A stretch of DNA of 64,000 nt from Streptomyces albogriseolus (GTDB taxonomy: Bacteria; Actinomycetota; Actinomycetes; Streptomycetales; Streptomycetaceae): the NCBI GenBank assembly GCA_014650475.1, contig BMVA01000001.1:620001-684000 (forward strand), written 5' to 3'. Below are positions 16,256-25,559 of the stretch, piece by piece. How positions within the stretch are numbered: position 1 is the stretch's first letter; every line of letters begins with the position of its first letter. Made by a program: the position numbers and the translations under genes. The notes under the pieces were generated by a model. It searched no databases, had not been told where the DNA came from, and saw nothing but the letters and a program-made list of their open reading frames with translations.

Positions 16256-18556
16256 GTGAAACGTCCCGCCCGCATCAGGGCGTTGTTCGCGCTCGCCGTC
16301 ATCGCCGTGTCCGTGTTCGTCGCCGTCACCGTCCCGGTCCGTCTCGGACTGGATCTGCGGGGCGGCACCCAGATCGTGCTGGAGACCCGTTCCACCGAGA
16401 CCCTCGAGGCCGACGCCGAGGCCACCGACCGCACCCTGGAGGTGCTGCGCGGCCGGGTCGACGCCCTCGGCGTGGCCGAACCGAGCATCGTCCGCTCCGG
16501 CGACCAACGGATCATCGTCGAGCTGCCGGGCGTGCAGGACCCGCGGAAGGCCGCCGACGTGCTCGGCCGCACCGCGCAGCTCTCCGTGCACCCGGTCAAG
16601 GGGCCGGGCACGGGGGACGCCGCCAAGCTGCCGCAGGGCGAACGGGTGCTGCCCGACGAGTCGGGCGAGCGGCTGCACCTCGGCAAGGCCGCGCTCAGCG
16701 GCCAGGACGTCAAGAGCGCCGAGTCCCGCTTCGACCCGCAGAGCGGGGCCGGCTGGCACGTCACCGTCGACTTCGAGGACGGCAAGGGCTGGGCGCGGCT
16801 GACCGGTGAGGCCGCCTGCCACCCGGCGGGCGACCCGCAGCGCCGCGTGGCCATCGTCCTCGACGGCAAGATCATCTCATCGCCGCAGGTCGACCCGTCG
16901 GTGGCGTGCGGTGCGGGCATCACCGGCGGGTCCACCCAGATCACCGGCTCGTTCACCAGCGACGAGGCGAAAGAGCTCGCGCTGCTCGTGCACGGCGGCG
17001 CGCTGCCGGTGCCGGTGGAGACGGTGGAGCAGCGGACCGTGGGCCCGACGCTCGGCGCCGAGGCCATCCGCGCCAGCGCCTGGGCCGCCGTCGTCGGCAC
17101 CTCCCTCACGGCGCTGTTCGTCATCGTCGTCTACCGCCTCATGGGTCTCCTCGCCATCGTGGCGCTCCTCTGCTACGGCCTGATCTCCTACGCCGGGCTC
17201 GCGGCCCTCGGCGCGACCCTGACGCTGCCCGGCCTCGCCGGTTTCGTGCTGGCCATCGGCATGGCCGTGGACGCGAACGTGCTGGTCTTCGAACGCGCCC
17301 GGGAGGAGTACGCCAAACGCAACCGGCCCAGCGGCCGTTCCGCCCTGACGGCCGGTTTCAAGGGCGCGTTCAGCGCGATCGCGGACTCCAACGTGACCAC
17401 GCTGATCGCGGCCGCGCTGCTGTTCGTGCTGGCGTCCGGCCCCGTGAAGGGCTTCGGCGTCACCCTGGGCATCGGTGTGCTGGCGTCCATGATCAGCGCC
17501 CTGGTGATCACCCGGGTGCTCGCCGAGTTCGCGGTGGCGCGCCGCTGGGTGCACCGGCGTCCCGCGGTCACCGGTCTGGCCTCCGTGGGCCGGGTCCGCG
17601 CCTACCTCACCCGCCGCGACCCGCAGCTGATGCGCCGCCCCCACCGCTGGCTGGCGGTGTCGGCCGTGGTGCTGGCCGTCGCCGCCGCGGGCATCGTGGT
17701 GCGCGGGCTGAACTTCGGCGTGGAGTTCACCGGCGGCCGGCTGATCGAGTACTCCACCGAGCAGACCGTCGACCCGGACCGGGCCCGCGCCGCCCTCGCC
17801 GACGCCGGTTTCCCGCAGGCCGTCGTGCAGTCCTCCGGCGACCACGGCCTGACGGTGCGGACCGAGGAGCTGACCAACGAGGAGGCGGTCAAGGTCGCCG
17901 AGACCGTCGCCGAGGTCGGCGGCGGGGCGGAGAAGGTCCGGGACGAACTGATCGGCCCGAGCCTCGGCGACGAGCTGCGGCGCAACGCGCTGATCGCGCT
18001 CGGCCTCGCCCTCGTGGCCCAGCTGCTGTACCTCGCCGTGCGGTTCCGGTGGATGTTCGGCACGGGCGCGGTGGCCGCGCTCGCGCACGACGTGGTGATC
18101 CTCACCGGCATCTTCGCCTGGCTGGGCAAGCCGGTCGACGGCGTGTTCCTGGCGGCCCTGCTCACGGTGATCGGCTACTCGGTGAACGACTCCGTGGTGG
18201 TCTTCGACCGCATCCGCGAGTTGTGGCGCAAGGACGCGAAGGCGCCGCTGGCGCGGGTCACCAACCAGGCGATCCTCCAGACGGTCCCGCGGACGGTGAA
18301 CACGGGTATCGGCGTGATCTTCATCCTGGCCGCACTGGCCCTGCTCGGCGGGGACTCCCTGACGGACTTCGCGCTGGCTCTGCTCATCGGCATGGTCGTC
18401 GGCACGTACTCCTCGGTTCTCACCGCGTCTCCCCTCGCGATCGAGCTGGACGCGAGGGCGGGCGGCCGCCGTCGCGGCCCTGTCCCGTCCCGCCGGCCGG
18501 CGCCCGGCTCGGGCGGACGGGAGGAGCGGCCGGTGACGAGCGGCCGGCGCTCGTGA
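16256..18556 (+). CDS. secDF: fused SecDF protein-export membrane protein
   Basis: This 766-aa protein joins SecD and SecF in one chain; SecDF uses proton flow to help pull proteins out of the Sec channel. SecD has helix 1, the GLDLRGGTQIVLE signature (about 29-41), a periplasmic P1 region, and helices 2-6 around residues 275-425. SecF begins near 465 with the second FGVEFTGGRLIEY signature and ends with the GYSVNDSVVVFDRIRE motif. I use the GTG at 16256 because GGAGG lies five bases upstream; the TTG at 16241 includes that site. Streptomyces normally also has separate secD and secF, so this is likely an accessory copy, perhaps under the adjacent two-component system. Confidence 0.93.
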   Translation: MKRPARIRALFALAVIAVSVFVAVTVPVRLGLDLRGGTQIVLETRSTETLEADAEATDRTLEVLRGRVDALGVAEPSIVRSGDQRIIVELPGVQDPRKAADVLGRTAQLSVHPVKGPGTGDAAKLPQGERVLPDESGERLHLGKAALSGQDVKSAESRFDPQSGAGWHVTVDFEDGKGWARLTGEAACHPAGDPQRRVAIVLDGKIISSPQVDPSVACGAGITGGSTQITGSFTSDEAKELALLVHGGALPVPVETVEQRTVGPTLGAEAIRASAWAAVVGTSLTALFVIVVYRLMGLLAIVALLCYGLISYAGLAALGATLTLPGLAGFVLAIGMAVDANVLVFERAREEYAKRNRPSGRSALTAGFKGAFSAIADSNVTTLIAAALLFVLASGPVKGFGVTLGIGVLASMISALVITRVLAEFAVARRWVHRRPAVTGLASVGRVRAYLTRRDPQLMRRPHRWLAVSAVVLAVAAAGIVVRGLNFGVEFTGGRLIEYSTEQTVDPDRARAALADAGFPQAVVQSSGDHGLTVRTEELTNEEAVKVAETVAEVGGGAEKVRDELIGPSLGDELRRNALIALGLALVAQLLYLAVRFRWMFGTGAVAALAHDVVILTGIFAWLGKPVDGVFLAALLTVIGYSVNDSVVVFDRIRELWRKDAKAPLARVTNQAILQTVPRTVNTGIGVIFILAALALLGGDSLTDFALALLIGMVVGTYSSVLTASPLAIELDARAGGRRRGPVPSRRPAPGSGGREERPVTSGRRS

Positions 18557-18562
18557 CGCCGT

Positions 18563-18602
18563 GAAGCGCCGCCGTCGGCTTCCGGGCCGCCGGCGGCGCT
18601 TC
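18563..18602. terminator. hairpin terminator after secDF
   Basis: Twelve-base perfect arms (GAAGCGCCGCCG) with a 16-base loop lie seven bases after the secDF stop. Confidence 0.75.
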
Positions 18603-18914
18603 CTCTCCGGGAGCCGGGCGCGTCCTGTCGGGGCCGCGGGTGAGCGTGCGGGTCGGGCGGCCGCGGGTGAGCGCGGCCCGGGCCGGTGGCGGCCAAGGCG
18701 TACGGCGGCTGTCGGGTGAAGCGGCGAGGGCTGCGCGGTGCGTTCGACGGGCGGGTCGGCGGCGGCGATTGCCTGGCGGGGCAGGTGCGGGGGAGGTTTC
18801 CGTACCACCCGGTCCGCCGTCCGCGTTGTCCGTCCGGGCGGCCGATGCTGCCCCTCCGTACCTGGCGTCGGCGGCCCGCCACGGCGTATGCACGAGGGGT
18901 CGAGGAAACACACC
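18603..18914. other. gene-poor intergenic region
   Basis: About 310 bases of G-rich sequence lie between the secDF terminator and the ribosome binding site of the DUF4157 gene. I see no RNA gene and no convincing promoter; open frames here look like GC-bias artefacts. It must contain the promoter of the DUF4157 gene. Confidence 0.5.
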
Positions 18915-18929
18915 GGAGGAGACGCCCCC

Positions 18930-20183
18930 TTGCGTGATCAGGAGAACACCCGGCATACCGGAACCGGCAGGGCCGCGGTCCGCGCGCCGTCGCCCGCACC
19001 GCGGCCCGGTCCGCGGGACCTGCGGACCGCCGCCGGCAACGCCGCCGTGGTCCAGATGCTCCGCCGGGCCGGGCACCCCTGGGCGCAGGAACAGCATCAG
19101 CACACCGCGGGCTGCGGGCACCAGCAGCACGAAGCGGCGGCCCCGGTGCAGCGTTCCGCCGTCCACGACGTGCTGCGCGCGCCCGGGCGGCCCCTGGACG
19201 ACACCACGCGCACCGACATGGAGAACCGGCTGGGCGCGGACTTCTCCGACGTCCGCATCCATGACGACACGGCCGCCCGGGCGTCAGCGGCCGAGGTGGG
19301 CGCCCGCGCCTACACCAGCGGCAACCACGTCGTGATCGGCCAGGGCGGCGGTGACCGGCACACCCTCGCCCACGAACTCACCCACGTCATCCAGCAGCGC
19401 CGCGGCCCGGTCGCCGGCACCGACCACGGCGACGGTCTCAGGGTCTCCGACCCCGACGACCGCTTCGAGCGGGAGGCCGAGGCCAGTGCCACCCGCGCGA
19501 TGAGCGGACCCGCGAGGTCCCAGGCTCCGGTGGAGGACCACCGGAGCGGGGCGGGCAGGGGCACGGACGTGCCGCTCCAGCGCGTGTCGACGCGGGGGGC
19601 CACGGGAAGCCTGCCGCTGCCGGCCTGGGACCGGCACCCGCCGGTATGGGTCCCCGCCGTCTTCGGCCCGGCGGCGAACAACGGTCCCCTCAAGCGGATG
19701 GGCGGAACCAGCGTCGCGGTGACCCTGGGACCGAGCGTCCTGGCGCCCGCGAACTCGTACGGGGGTTCACGCCCGGGTGCCGCCGAGTGCACGCTCGTCA
19801 ACGAGCTGAACGCGAGGGACGGCAGCGGCTGGATCAAGGGGCACCTCTGGAACGACAACCTGGGCGGCCACGGTGTGTCGGAGAACCTGACGCCCATGAC
19901 CGACAGCACGAACCAGAACTTCAACCGCCAGTTCGAGGAGCCGTTGAAGAGGATGCTGTGGGCGTGCGCGAACCACGCGCAGACGAACGCCAGTTCACCG
20001 GTCTGGTACGGGGTCTCCTTCACCGTCCGCACCTACGGGCAGATGTCGGCCAACCCCGCCGACCTCGAGTACCTCGTGCCCGCCGGGGTCGACTACACGG
20101 CGAGCTACGTGCAGATGGACAGAACCACCCATGCGATCACCCCGGTCGCGGCTCCCCAGGGATTCCCGCCGGAGATCCGCTGA
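18930..20183 (+). CDS. DUF4157 (eCIS core domain) protein with C-terminal nuclease-like segment
   Basis: This 417-aa protein has a DUF4157 domain at about residues 80-165, with the metalloprotease-like motif HELTH (His148, Glu149, His152) and the usual LGADFSDVRIH lead-in. Such domains are found on proteins linked to extracellular contractile injection systems. A variable linker follows. Then comes a segment (about 285-345) with GHLWNDNLGGHG (His305) and NLTP...N, which resembles the His-Me-finger endonuclease-like ends of other DUF4157 proteins; this is inference. The TTG start is chosen because GGAGGAG lies eight bases upstream. No signal peptide and no injection-system genes are in the window. 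It is a likely effector or cargo protein. Confidence 0.8.
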   Translation: MRDQENTRHTGTGRAAVRAPSPAPRPGPRDLRTAAGNAAVVQMLRRAGHPWAQEQHQHTAGCGHQQHEAAAPVQRSAVHDVLRAPGRPLDDTTRTDMENRLGADFSDVRIHDDTAARASAAEVGARAYTSGNHVVIGQGGGDRHTLAHELTHVIQQRRGPVAGTDHGDGLRVSDPDDRFEREAEASATRAMSGPARSQAPVEDHRSGAGRGTDVPLQRVSTRGATGSLPLPAWDRHPPVWVPAVFGPAANNGPLKRMGGTSVAVTLGPSVLAPANSYGGSRPGAAECTLVNELNARDGSGWIKGHLWNDNLGGHGVSENLTPMTDSTNQNFNRQFEEPLKRMLWACANHAQTNASSPVWYGVSFTVRTYGQMSANPADLEYLVPAGVDYTASYVQMDRTTHAITPVAAPQGFPPEIR

Positions 20184-20199
20184 CCTCGCAAGCTCCGTG

Positions 20200-20228
20200 A
20201 CGGGCCGCCGACCTCGCCGGCGGCCCGT
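20200..20228. terminator. bidirectional hairpin terminator
   Basis: Eleven-base perfect arms (ACGGGCCGCCG) with a seven-base loop lie between the convergent DUF4157 and ABC exporter genes. Confidence 0.7.
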
Positions 20229-20260
20229 TCCGTCCTGCCGGAGCGGGCGGGGCGTACCCG

Positions 20261-22150
20261 TCACAGGCTGCTCGGCGCGAGCGCTTCGTCCTCCTCCTGG
20301 AACTGCGTCCGGTACAGCTCGGCGTACCGCCCGCCCGCGGTCAACAACTCCTCGTGCGTCCCGCGTTCGACCACGCGCCCCGCCTCGACCACGAGGATCA
20401 GGTCGGCGGCCCGCACGGTGGACAGGCGATGCGCGATCACCAGCGCCGTCCTGCCCTCCAGCGCCTCCCCCAGCGCCTCCTGCACCGCCGCCTCGGACGT
20501 GTTGTCCAGGTGAGCCGTCGCCTCGTCGAGGACGACGACCCGCTGCCGGGCCAGCAGCAGCCGCGCGATCGTCATCCGCTGCCGCTCCCCGCCCGACAGC
20601 CGGTACCCCCGCTCCCCCACCACCGTGTCCAGCCCGTCGGGCAGCGCCCGCACCAGCGTGTCCAGTCGCGCCCGGCGCAACGCGTCCCACAGTTCCTCCT
20701 CGCCCGCGTCCGGCCGCGCCAGCAGCAGGTTGGCGCGGACCGTGTCGTGGAAGAGGTGACCGTCCTGCGTCACCATCCCGACCGTGGCCCGCAGCGACGC
20801 CGCGCTCAGGTCCCGTACGTCGACCCCGCCCACCCGGACCGCCCCCGCGTCGACGTCGTACAGCCGCGGCAGCAGGGCGGCGACGGTCGACTTGCCGGCG
20901 CCGGAGGAGCCGACGAGGGCGACGGTCCGCCCGGGTTCGGCGCGGAAGGAGATGCCGTGCAGCACCTCCTCCCCGCCGCGCGTGTCGAGGGCGGCGACCT
21001 CCTCCAGGGAGGCGAGGGAGACCTTGTCGGCGGACGGGTAGCCGAAGCGTACGTCGTCGAACTCCACGGCGACCGGCCCCTCGGGCACCTCGCGGGCGTC
21101 CGGCTTCTCCCGGATCAGCGGGTCGAGGTCCAGCACCTCGAAGACCCGCTCGAAGCTCACCAGCGCGCTCATCACCTCCACCCGCGCCCCGGCCAGCGAG
21201 GTGAGCGGCGCGTAGAGGCGGGTGAGCAGCAGGGCGAGCGCGACCACCGCGCCCGCGTCGAGGGCGCCGGACAGGGCCAGCCGTCCGCCGAGGCCGTAGA
21301 CCAGCGCGAGGGCGAGGGCGGAGACCAGGGTGAGGGCGGTGATGAACACCGTCTGGGCGGTGGCCGTCCGCACGCCGATGTCCCGCACCCGCCGCGCCCG
21401 TACCGCGAACTCCTCGGACTCCTCCTCGGGCCGCCCGAACAGCTTCACCAGGGTCGCCCCGGGCGCCGAGAACCGCTCCGTCATCCGGGTGCCCATGGCC
21501 GCGTTGAGGGTGGCGGCCTCACGCTGGAGGCCGGCCATCCGGCGCCCCATGCGCCGGGCGGGGATGACGAACACGGGCAGCAGGACCAGCGCCAGAAGGG
21601 TGATCTGCCAGGACAGGGTGAGCATCACGCCGAGGGTCAGCACCAGGGTGACGATGTTGGCGACGACGGTGGACAGGGTGGTGCTGAACGCCCGTTGGGC
21701 TCCGATGACGTCGTTGTTGAGACGGGAGACGAGCGCTCCCGTACGGGTGCGTGTGAAGAACGCGACCGGCATGCGCTGCACGTGGTCGAAGACCGCCGTC
21801 CGCAGCCCCAGGATGAGATCCTCGCCGAGCGCCGCCGACAGCCGGCGGCCCAGGACGCCGAGGACCGCCTCCGCCACCGCGATGAGCGCGATGAGCAGCG
21901 CCAGACGCACCACTGTGTCCGGGTCGCCGCCGGACACGATGGTGTTCACCACCTGCCCGGCGAGCACGGGGGTGGCCACGGCGAGCGCCGCGGTCGCCGT
22001 GCCGAGCAGCAGGAACAGGATCAGCTTGCGGCGGTGCGGGCGGGCGAAGGCGCCGATACGGCGCAGGGTGTCCCGGGTGACGGGCCGGCGCTCGTCCTCG
22101 GCGGTCATGACGCTGCGCAGTTGTGCCCACGCGGTGGTCTCCATGCTCAT
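20261..22150 (-). CDS. ABC exporter, fused membrane and ATPase domains, SoxR-type promoter
   Basis: This 629-aa half-transporter of the MsbA/MDR type would work as a homodimer in the membrane. The transmembrane domain (six helices) spans about residues 35-330. The ATPase has Walker A (GSSGAGKST), signature LSGGERQR and Walker B (VVVLDEAT). I use the ATG at 22150 because a MerR-type promoter ends only seven bases before it, so the message is probably leaderless; no ribosome binding site is seen. From memory, an ABC transporter gene (SCO7008) is a member of the S. coelicolor SoxR regulon, and this looks like its counterpart. It may export redox-active pigments or antibiotics. Confidence 0.9.
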   Translation of the reverse strand: MSMETTAWAQLRSVMTAEDERRPVTRDTLRRIGAFARPHRRKLILFLLLGTATAALAVATPVLAGQVVNTIVSGGDPDTVVRLALLIALIAVAEAVLGVLGRRLSAALGEDLILGLRTAVFDHVQRMPVAFFTRTRTGALVSRLNNDVIGAQRAFSTTLSTVVANIVTLVLTLGVMLTLSWQITLLALVLLPVFVIPARRMGRRMAGLQREAATLNAAMGTRMTERFSAPGATLVKLFGRPEEESEEFAVRARRVRDIGVRTATAQTVFITALTLVSALALALVYGLGGRLALSGALDAGAVVALALLLTRLYAPLTSLAGARVEVMSALVSFERVFEVLDLDPLIREKPDAREVPEGPVAVEFDDVRFGYPSADKVSLASLEEVAALDTRGGEEVLHGISFRAEPGRTVALVGSSGAGKSTVAALLPRLYDVDAGAVRVGGVDVRDLSAASLRATVGMVTQDGHLFHDTVRANLLLARPDAGEEELWDALRRARLDTLVRALPDGLDTVVGERGYRLSGGERQRMTIARLLLARQRVVVLDEATAHLDNTSEAAVQEALGEALEGRTALVIAHRLSTVRAADLILVVEAGRVVERGTHEELLTAGGRYAELYRTQFQEEDEALAPSSL

Positions 22151-22157
22151 GACGGCG

Positions 22158-22188
22158 ACGTTAGGACCTCGACCATGATTGAGGTCAA
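22158..22188 (-). promoter_or_regulatory. SoxR-type promoter with embedded SoxR box
   Basis: On the minus strand a -35 TTGACC (22183-22188) and -10 TAACGT (22158-22163) are separated by 19 bases, the overlong spacing typical of MerR-family targets. The spacer region holds an 18-base dyad at 22167-22184, CCTCAATCATGGTCGAGG, one base off the CCTCAA-N6-TTGAGG SoxR box in one arm. Confidence 0.75.
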
Positions 22189-22291
22189 GGACGCTCGCGT
22201 CCCGCCGCCCCGGTCCGCGGACGAGGGCCGTCTCCCTGTGTCCTGCTTGCCGCAACCCTCCGTTCGCGCGCGTCGTTCATCCTTCGTGGAC

Positions 22292-23221
22292 ATGACGGTG
22301 ACGATCCGCCGGGTGCTGTGCGTGCTGCCGCTGCTGCTCGTGGCCGTGGTCGCCGTACGGCAGCGGGAGGTGCTGGCGGAGGGGCTGGGTCTGGTGACGA
22401 CCGCCCGGTGGCCGTGGCTGCTGGCCGCGGCCGTACTGACGTGTCTGACCTGGCCGGCCGCCGCGTGCACCCGGCAGGGCGCCGTGCTCGAACGGCTGCC
22501 CGGACGGCGTCTGGTGGCCGCGCAGTTCGCGGCGGGCGCGGCGAACCATCTGCTGCCCACGGGGCTGGGGGCGAGCGCGGTCAATCTGCGGTTCATGACG
22601 GTGTGCGGGCTGAGCCCGGCCCGGTCCTCGGCCGCGCTGGCCCTGTATCTGCTGGCGGAGAGCATCGGGCGGGTGGGGCTGCTGGCCGCGCTGCTGGTGG
22701 CGTTCCCCGACGCGCTGCCGTTCGGGTCGCTGCTGCCGGACGAGGCGCCGGCCGGGCCGTTCCTCGCGGCGGGCGCGGTGCTGGTGCTGGTGGTGGGCGG
22801 GCTCGCGGCCCTGCGGCGGGTGCGGACGGTGGTGGCCGGGTTCCTGCGGACGGCGCTGGGCGAGGCGCGGTCGGTGCACGCCCGGCCCGCGCGGGCGCTT
22901 GCCCTGTGGGGCGGGGCGCTGGCCTTCCCGGCGCTCCAGGCGGGCGCACTGGTGCTGGTGGCACGGGCGTTCGGGCTGGCGGTTCCCTCCGCGCACCTGG
23001 CGGTGGCGTACCTCGCGGCGACGGTGGCGGTGGCGCTGGTGCCCACCCCGGGCGGGATCGGCTCGGTGGAGGCGGCGCTGGTCGTGGCGCTGGTGGCGGC
23101 CGGCGGGGCGGCCGCGGTGGCCACCGCGGTGGTGGTGGTGTTCCGGCTCCTCACGGTGTGGCTGCCGCTGCTGCCGGGCGCGCTGACGCTGGCGGCGCTG
23201 GTGCGGATGAAGGTGATCTGA
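22292..23221 (+). CDS. YbhN/LPG-synthase transmembrane-region family protein
   Basis: This 309-aa integral membrane protein has about eight helices and the family signatures ANHLLPTGLGASAVNLRFM (near residues 85-107) and PTPGGIGSVEAAL (near 250-262). It corresponds to the flippase half of lysyl-phosphatidylglycerol synthases without the synthase domain, so it may move a lipid-linked compound. It diverges from the SoxR-type exporter gene. I use the ATG at 22292; a GTG six bases earlier is possible and neither has a strong ribosome binding site. Confidence 0.82.
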   Translation: MTVTIRRVLCVLPLLLVAVVAVRQREVLAEGLGLVTTARWPWLLAAAVLTCLTWPAAACTRQGAVLERLPGRRLVAAQFAAGAANHLLPTGLGASAVNLRFMTVCGLSPARSSAALALYLLAESIGRVGLLAALLVAFPDALPFGSLLPDEAPAGPFLAAGAVLVLVVGGLAALRRVRTVVAGFLRTALGEARSVHARPARALALWGGALAFPALQAGALVLVARAFGLAVPSAHLAVAYLAATVAVALVPTPGGIGSVEAALVVALVAAGGAAAVATAVVVVFRLLTVWLPLLPGALTLAALVRMKVI

Positions 23222-23309
23222 CGCCCGGCACGGGCGAGGGGCGTGAGGGAGTGCGGTGACGCGTGGGACGGGTAGGGTCCGGGTCCCATTCGACGGAAGG
23301 GGCCTTGTC

Positions 23310-24074
23310 ATGCCGGTACGGATCGAACGCCGGGGAGCCGTCACCACGGTGGTGCTCTCCCGCCCCGAGGCGCGCAACGCGGTGGACGGGCCGACGGCCG
23401 CCGAACTCGCCGACGCCTTCCGCGCGTTCGAGGCGGACGAGGAGGCGCGGGCGGCGGTGCTGTGGGGCGAGGGCGGCACGTTCTGCGCGGGTGCCGACCT
23501 GAAGGCGCTGGGCACGGAGCGCGCCAACCGGGTGGCGGAGGACGGCGACGGGCCGATGGGCCCGACCCGGCTGCGGCTGTCCAAGCCGGTGATCGCGGCG
23601 GTGTCCGGGCACGCCGTGGCGGGCGGGCTGGAGCTGGCGCTCTGGTGCGACCTGCGGGTGGCCGAGGAGGACGCCGTGTTCGGCGTGTTCTGCCGCCGCT
23701 GGGGCGTGCCGCTGATCGACGGCGGCACGGTACGGCTGCCCCGGCTGATCGGTACGAGCAGGGCCATGGACATGATCCTCACCGGGCGTCCGGTGCCGGC
23801 CGCCGAGGCGTACGCGATGGGGCTGGCCAACCGGGTGGTGCCGGTGGGGCGGGCCCGCACGGAGGCGGAGGAACTGGCCGCCTCGCTCGCCCGGTTCCCG
23901 CAGGCGTGCCTGCGCTCCGACCGCGCGTCGGTGCTGGAGCAGGAAGGGCTCGGCGAGGAGGAGGCGCTGGCGGCCGAACTCCGGCAGGGAGCCGCCGTGT
24001 TGGCGGAGAGCCTGGAGGGTGCGGCCCGGTTCGCGGCGGGGGCGGGCCGGCACGGTTCGTTCGACGGGCTGTGA
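23310..24074 (+). CDS. enoyl-CoA hydratase/isomerase (crotonase) family protein
   Basis: This 254-aa crotonase-fold enzyme has the oxyanion-hole strands FCAGADLKAL (about residues 55-64) and GHAVAGGLELAL (about 97-108). The C-terminal helices are complete. The ATG at 23310 has GGAAGGGG upstream. Hydration of an enoyl-CoA is the default function, but crotonases are diverse and the usual pair of catalytic Glu residues is not obvious; the position after the first motif reads as WCDLRVAEEDAVFGVF. It follows the YbhN-like gene by about 90 bases. Confidence 0.88.
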   Translation: MPVRIERRGAVTTVVLSRPEARNAVDGPTAAELADAFRAFEADEEARAAVLWGEGGTFCAGADLKALGTERANRVAEDGDGPMGPTRLRLSKPVIAAVSGHAVAGGLELALWCDLRVAEEDAVFGVFCRRWGVPLIDGGTVRLPRLIGTSRAMDMILTGRPVPAAEAYAMGLANRVVPVGRARTEAEELAASLARFPQACLRSDRASVLEQEGLGEEEALAAELRQGAAVLAESLEGAARFAAGAGRHGSFDGL

Positions 24075-24349
24075 GAGACGGCGGCGGAACCGCGCATAGG
24101 CCGGCGCGTGTCACGGCGTGCGGCAGAGCGCGCGTCACGGCGGGCGGCGCCGCTCGCGGTACCCGCGTGGTACGAACTCCCCTGCGGGATACGGCAGGAT
24201 GAGCGGCGGTGCCCCCGCAGGTCAACGCGGGTGCGGCACCGGTGGATCCCGTATACCTCGAGCAGGTGACTTCACGTGACACGACTTCACATACGGCTCT
24301 CGGCCCAGGAGAGGCGGCCGTCGGCCCAGGGCTGCGCGGGAGGTGGGCG

Positions 24350-25447
24350 GTGACCCGCTCCCTCACCGTGGACGACCTGGTGCACGCCGGAATCGCCCTC
24401 GCCGCGGGTCTGCTGGCGGCGTTCCTGCTCCGGATGCTGCTGCGCTGGCTGGCGCGGCACGCCGAGCGCACCGCCTGGCGCGGCGACGACATCATGGTGG
24501 AGGCGCTGCGCACGGTCGTCCCGTGGGCGGCCGTCTCGGGCGGGGCGGCCTCCGCGGCGGCGGCGCTGCCGCTGACCCGGGGCGTGCAGCACACGACCAA
24601 CCAGGTGCTGACCCTGCTGGTGATCTTCGTCGCGACCGTGGCGTCCGCCCGGGTGGTGGCGGACCTGGTGCGCTCCGTCACCCAGTCCCGGTCCGGCGTG
24701 GCCGGGTCGGCGACGATCTTCGTGAACATCACCCGGATCCTGGTCCTGGCGATCGGCTTCCTCGTCGGGCTGCAGACGCTGGGCATCTCCATCGCCCCGC
24801 TGCTCACCGCACTCGGCGTGGGCGGTCTGGCCGTGGCGCTGGCGCTCCAGGACACGCTCGCGAACCTCTTCGCGGGCATCCACATCCTCGCCTCCAAGAC
24901 CGTGCAGCCGGGCGACTACATCCGCCTGAGCAGCGGCGAGGAGGGCTACGTCGAGGACATCAACTGGCGCCAGACGACCGTCCGCGAGCTGTCCAACAAC
25001 CTGGTGGTCATCCCGAACGGCCAGCTCGCCAAGACGAACATGACCAACTTCATGCGGCCCGAGCAGCAGCTGACGATCCTGGTCCAGGTCGGCGTGTCGT
25101 ACGACAGCGACCTGGAGCACGTGGAGCGGGTGACGAAGGAGGTCGTCGCGGATGTCATGACCGAGATCACCGGGGCGGTGCCGGAGCACGAGCCGGCGGT
25201 GCGGTTCCACACCTTCGGCGACTCGCGCATCGGGTTCACCGTGATCCTGGGCGTGGCGGAGTTCAGCGACCAGTACCGGATCAAGCACGAGTTCATCAAG
25301 CGGCTGCACCGGCGCTACCGCGAGGAGGGCATCCGCATTCCGTCGCCCGCGCGGACGGTCGCGCTTCAGCAGGGGACGGTGCTGATCCCCCAGCAGCGAG
25401 GCGCGGAGTCCGCGCCGGACGACATGACGACGACCCGGCCGATCTGA
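24350..25447 (+). CDS. MscS-family mechanosensitive channel
   Basis: This 365-aa small-conductance channel protects against osmotic downshock or serves as an ion conduit. Three to four helices precede the pore-lining helix (ALGVGGLAVALALQDTLANLFAG), then the PGDYI and VVIPNGQL beta-domain signatures. A C-terminal alpha/beta domain follows. I chose the GTG at 24350 because GGAGGTG sits just upstream and because codons between an earlier GTG (24209) and this point lose the strong third-position GC bias. The longer form would be 412 aa. Confidence 0.9.
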   Translation: MTRSLTVDDLVHAGIALAAGLLAAFLLRMLLRWLARHAERTAWRGDDIMVEALRTVVPWAAVSGGAASAAAALPLTRGVQHTTNQVLTLLVIFVATVASARVVADLVRSVTQSRSGVAGSATIFVNITRILVLAIGFLVGLQTLGISIAPLLTALGVGGLAVALALQDTLANLFAGIHILASKTVQPGDYIRLSSGEEGYVEDINWRQTTVRELSNNLVVIPNGQLAKTNMTNFMRPEQQLTILVQVGVSYDSDLEHVERVTKEVVADVMTEITGAVPEHEPAVRFHTFGDSRIGFTVILGVAEFSDQYRIKHEFIKRLHRRYREEGIRIPSPARTVALQQGTVLIPQQRGAESAPDDMTTTRPI

Positions 25448-25559
25448 GGGCGGGGCGCGCGGCCCTGAGCGGTCCGCCTCGACGGTGCGTTCGACGCCCG
25501 TCCTGGCGGGCCGCCTCGACGACGGGCTCATCACCGGCCTTTCCCGCGGGCGGGGCCGG

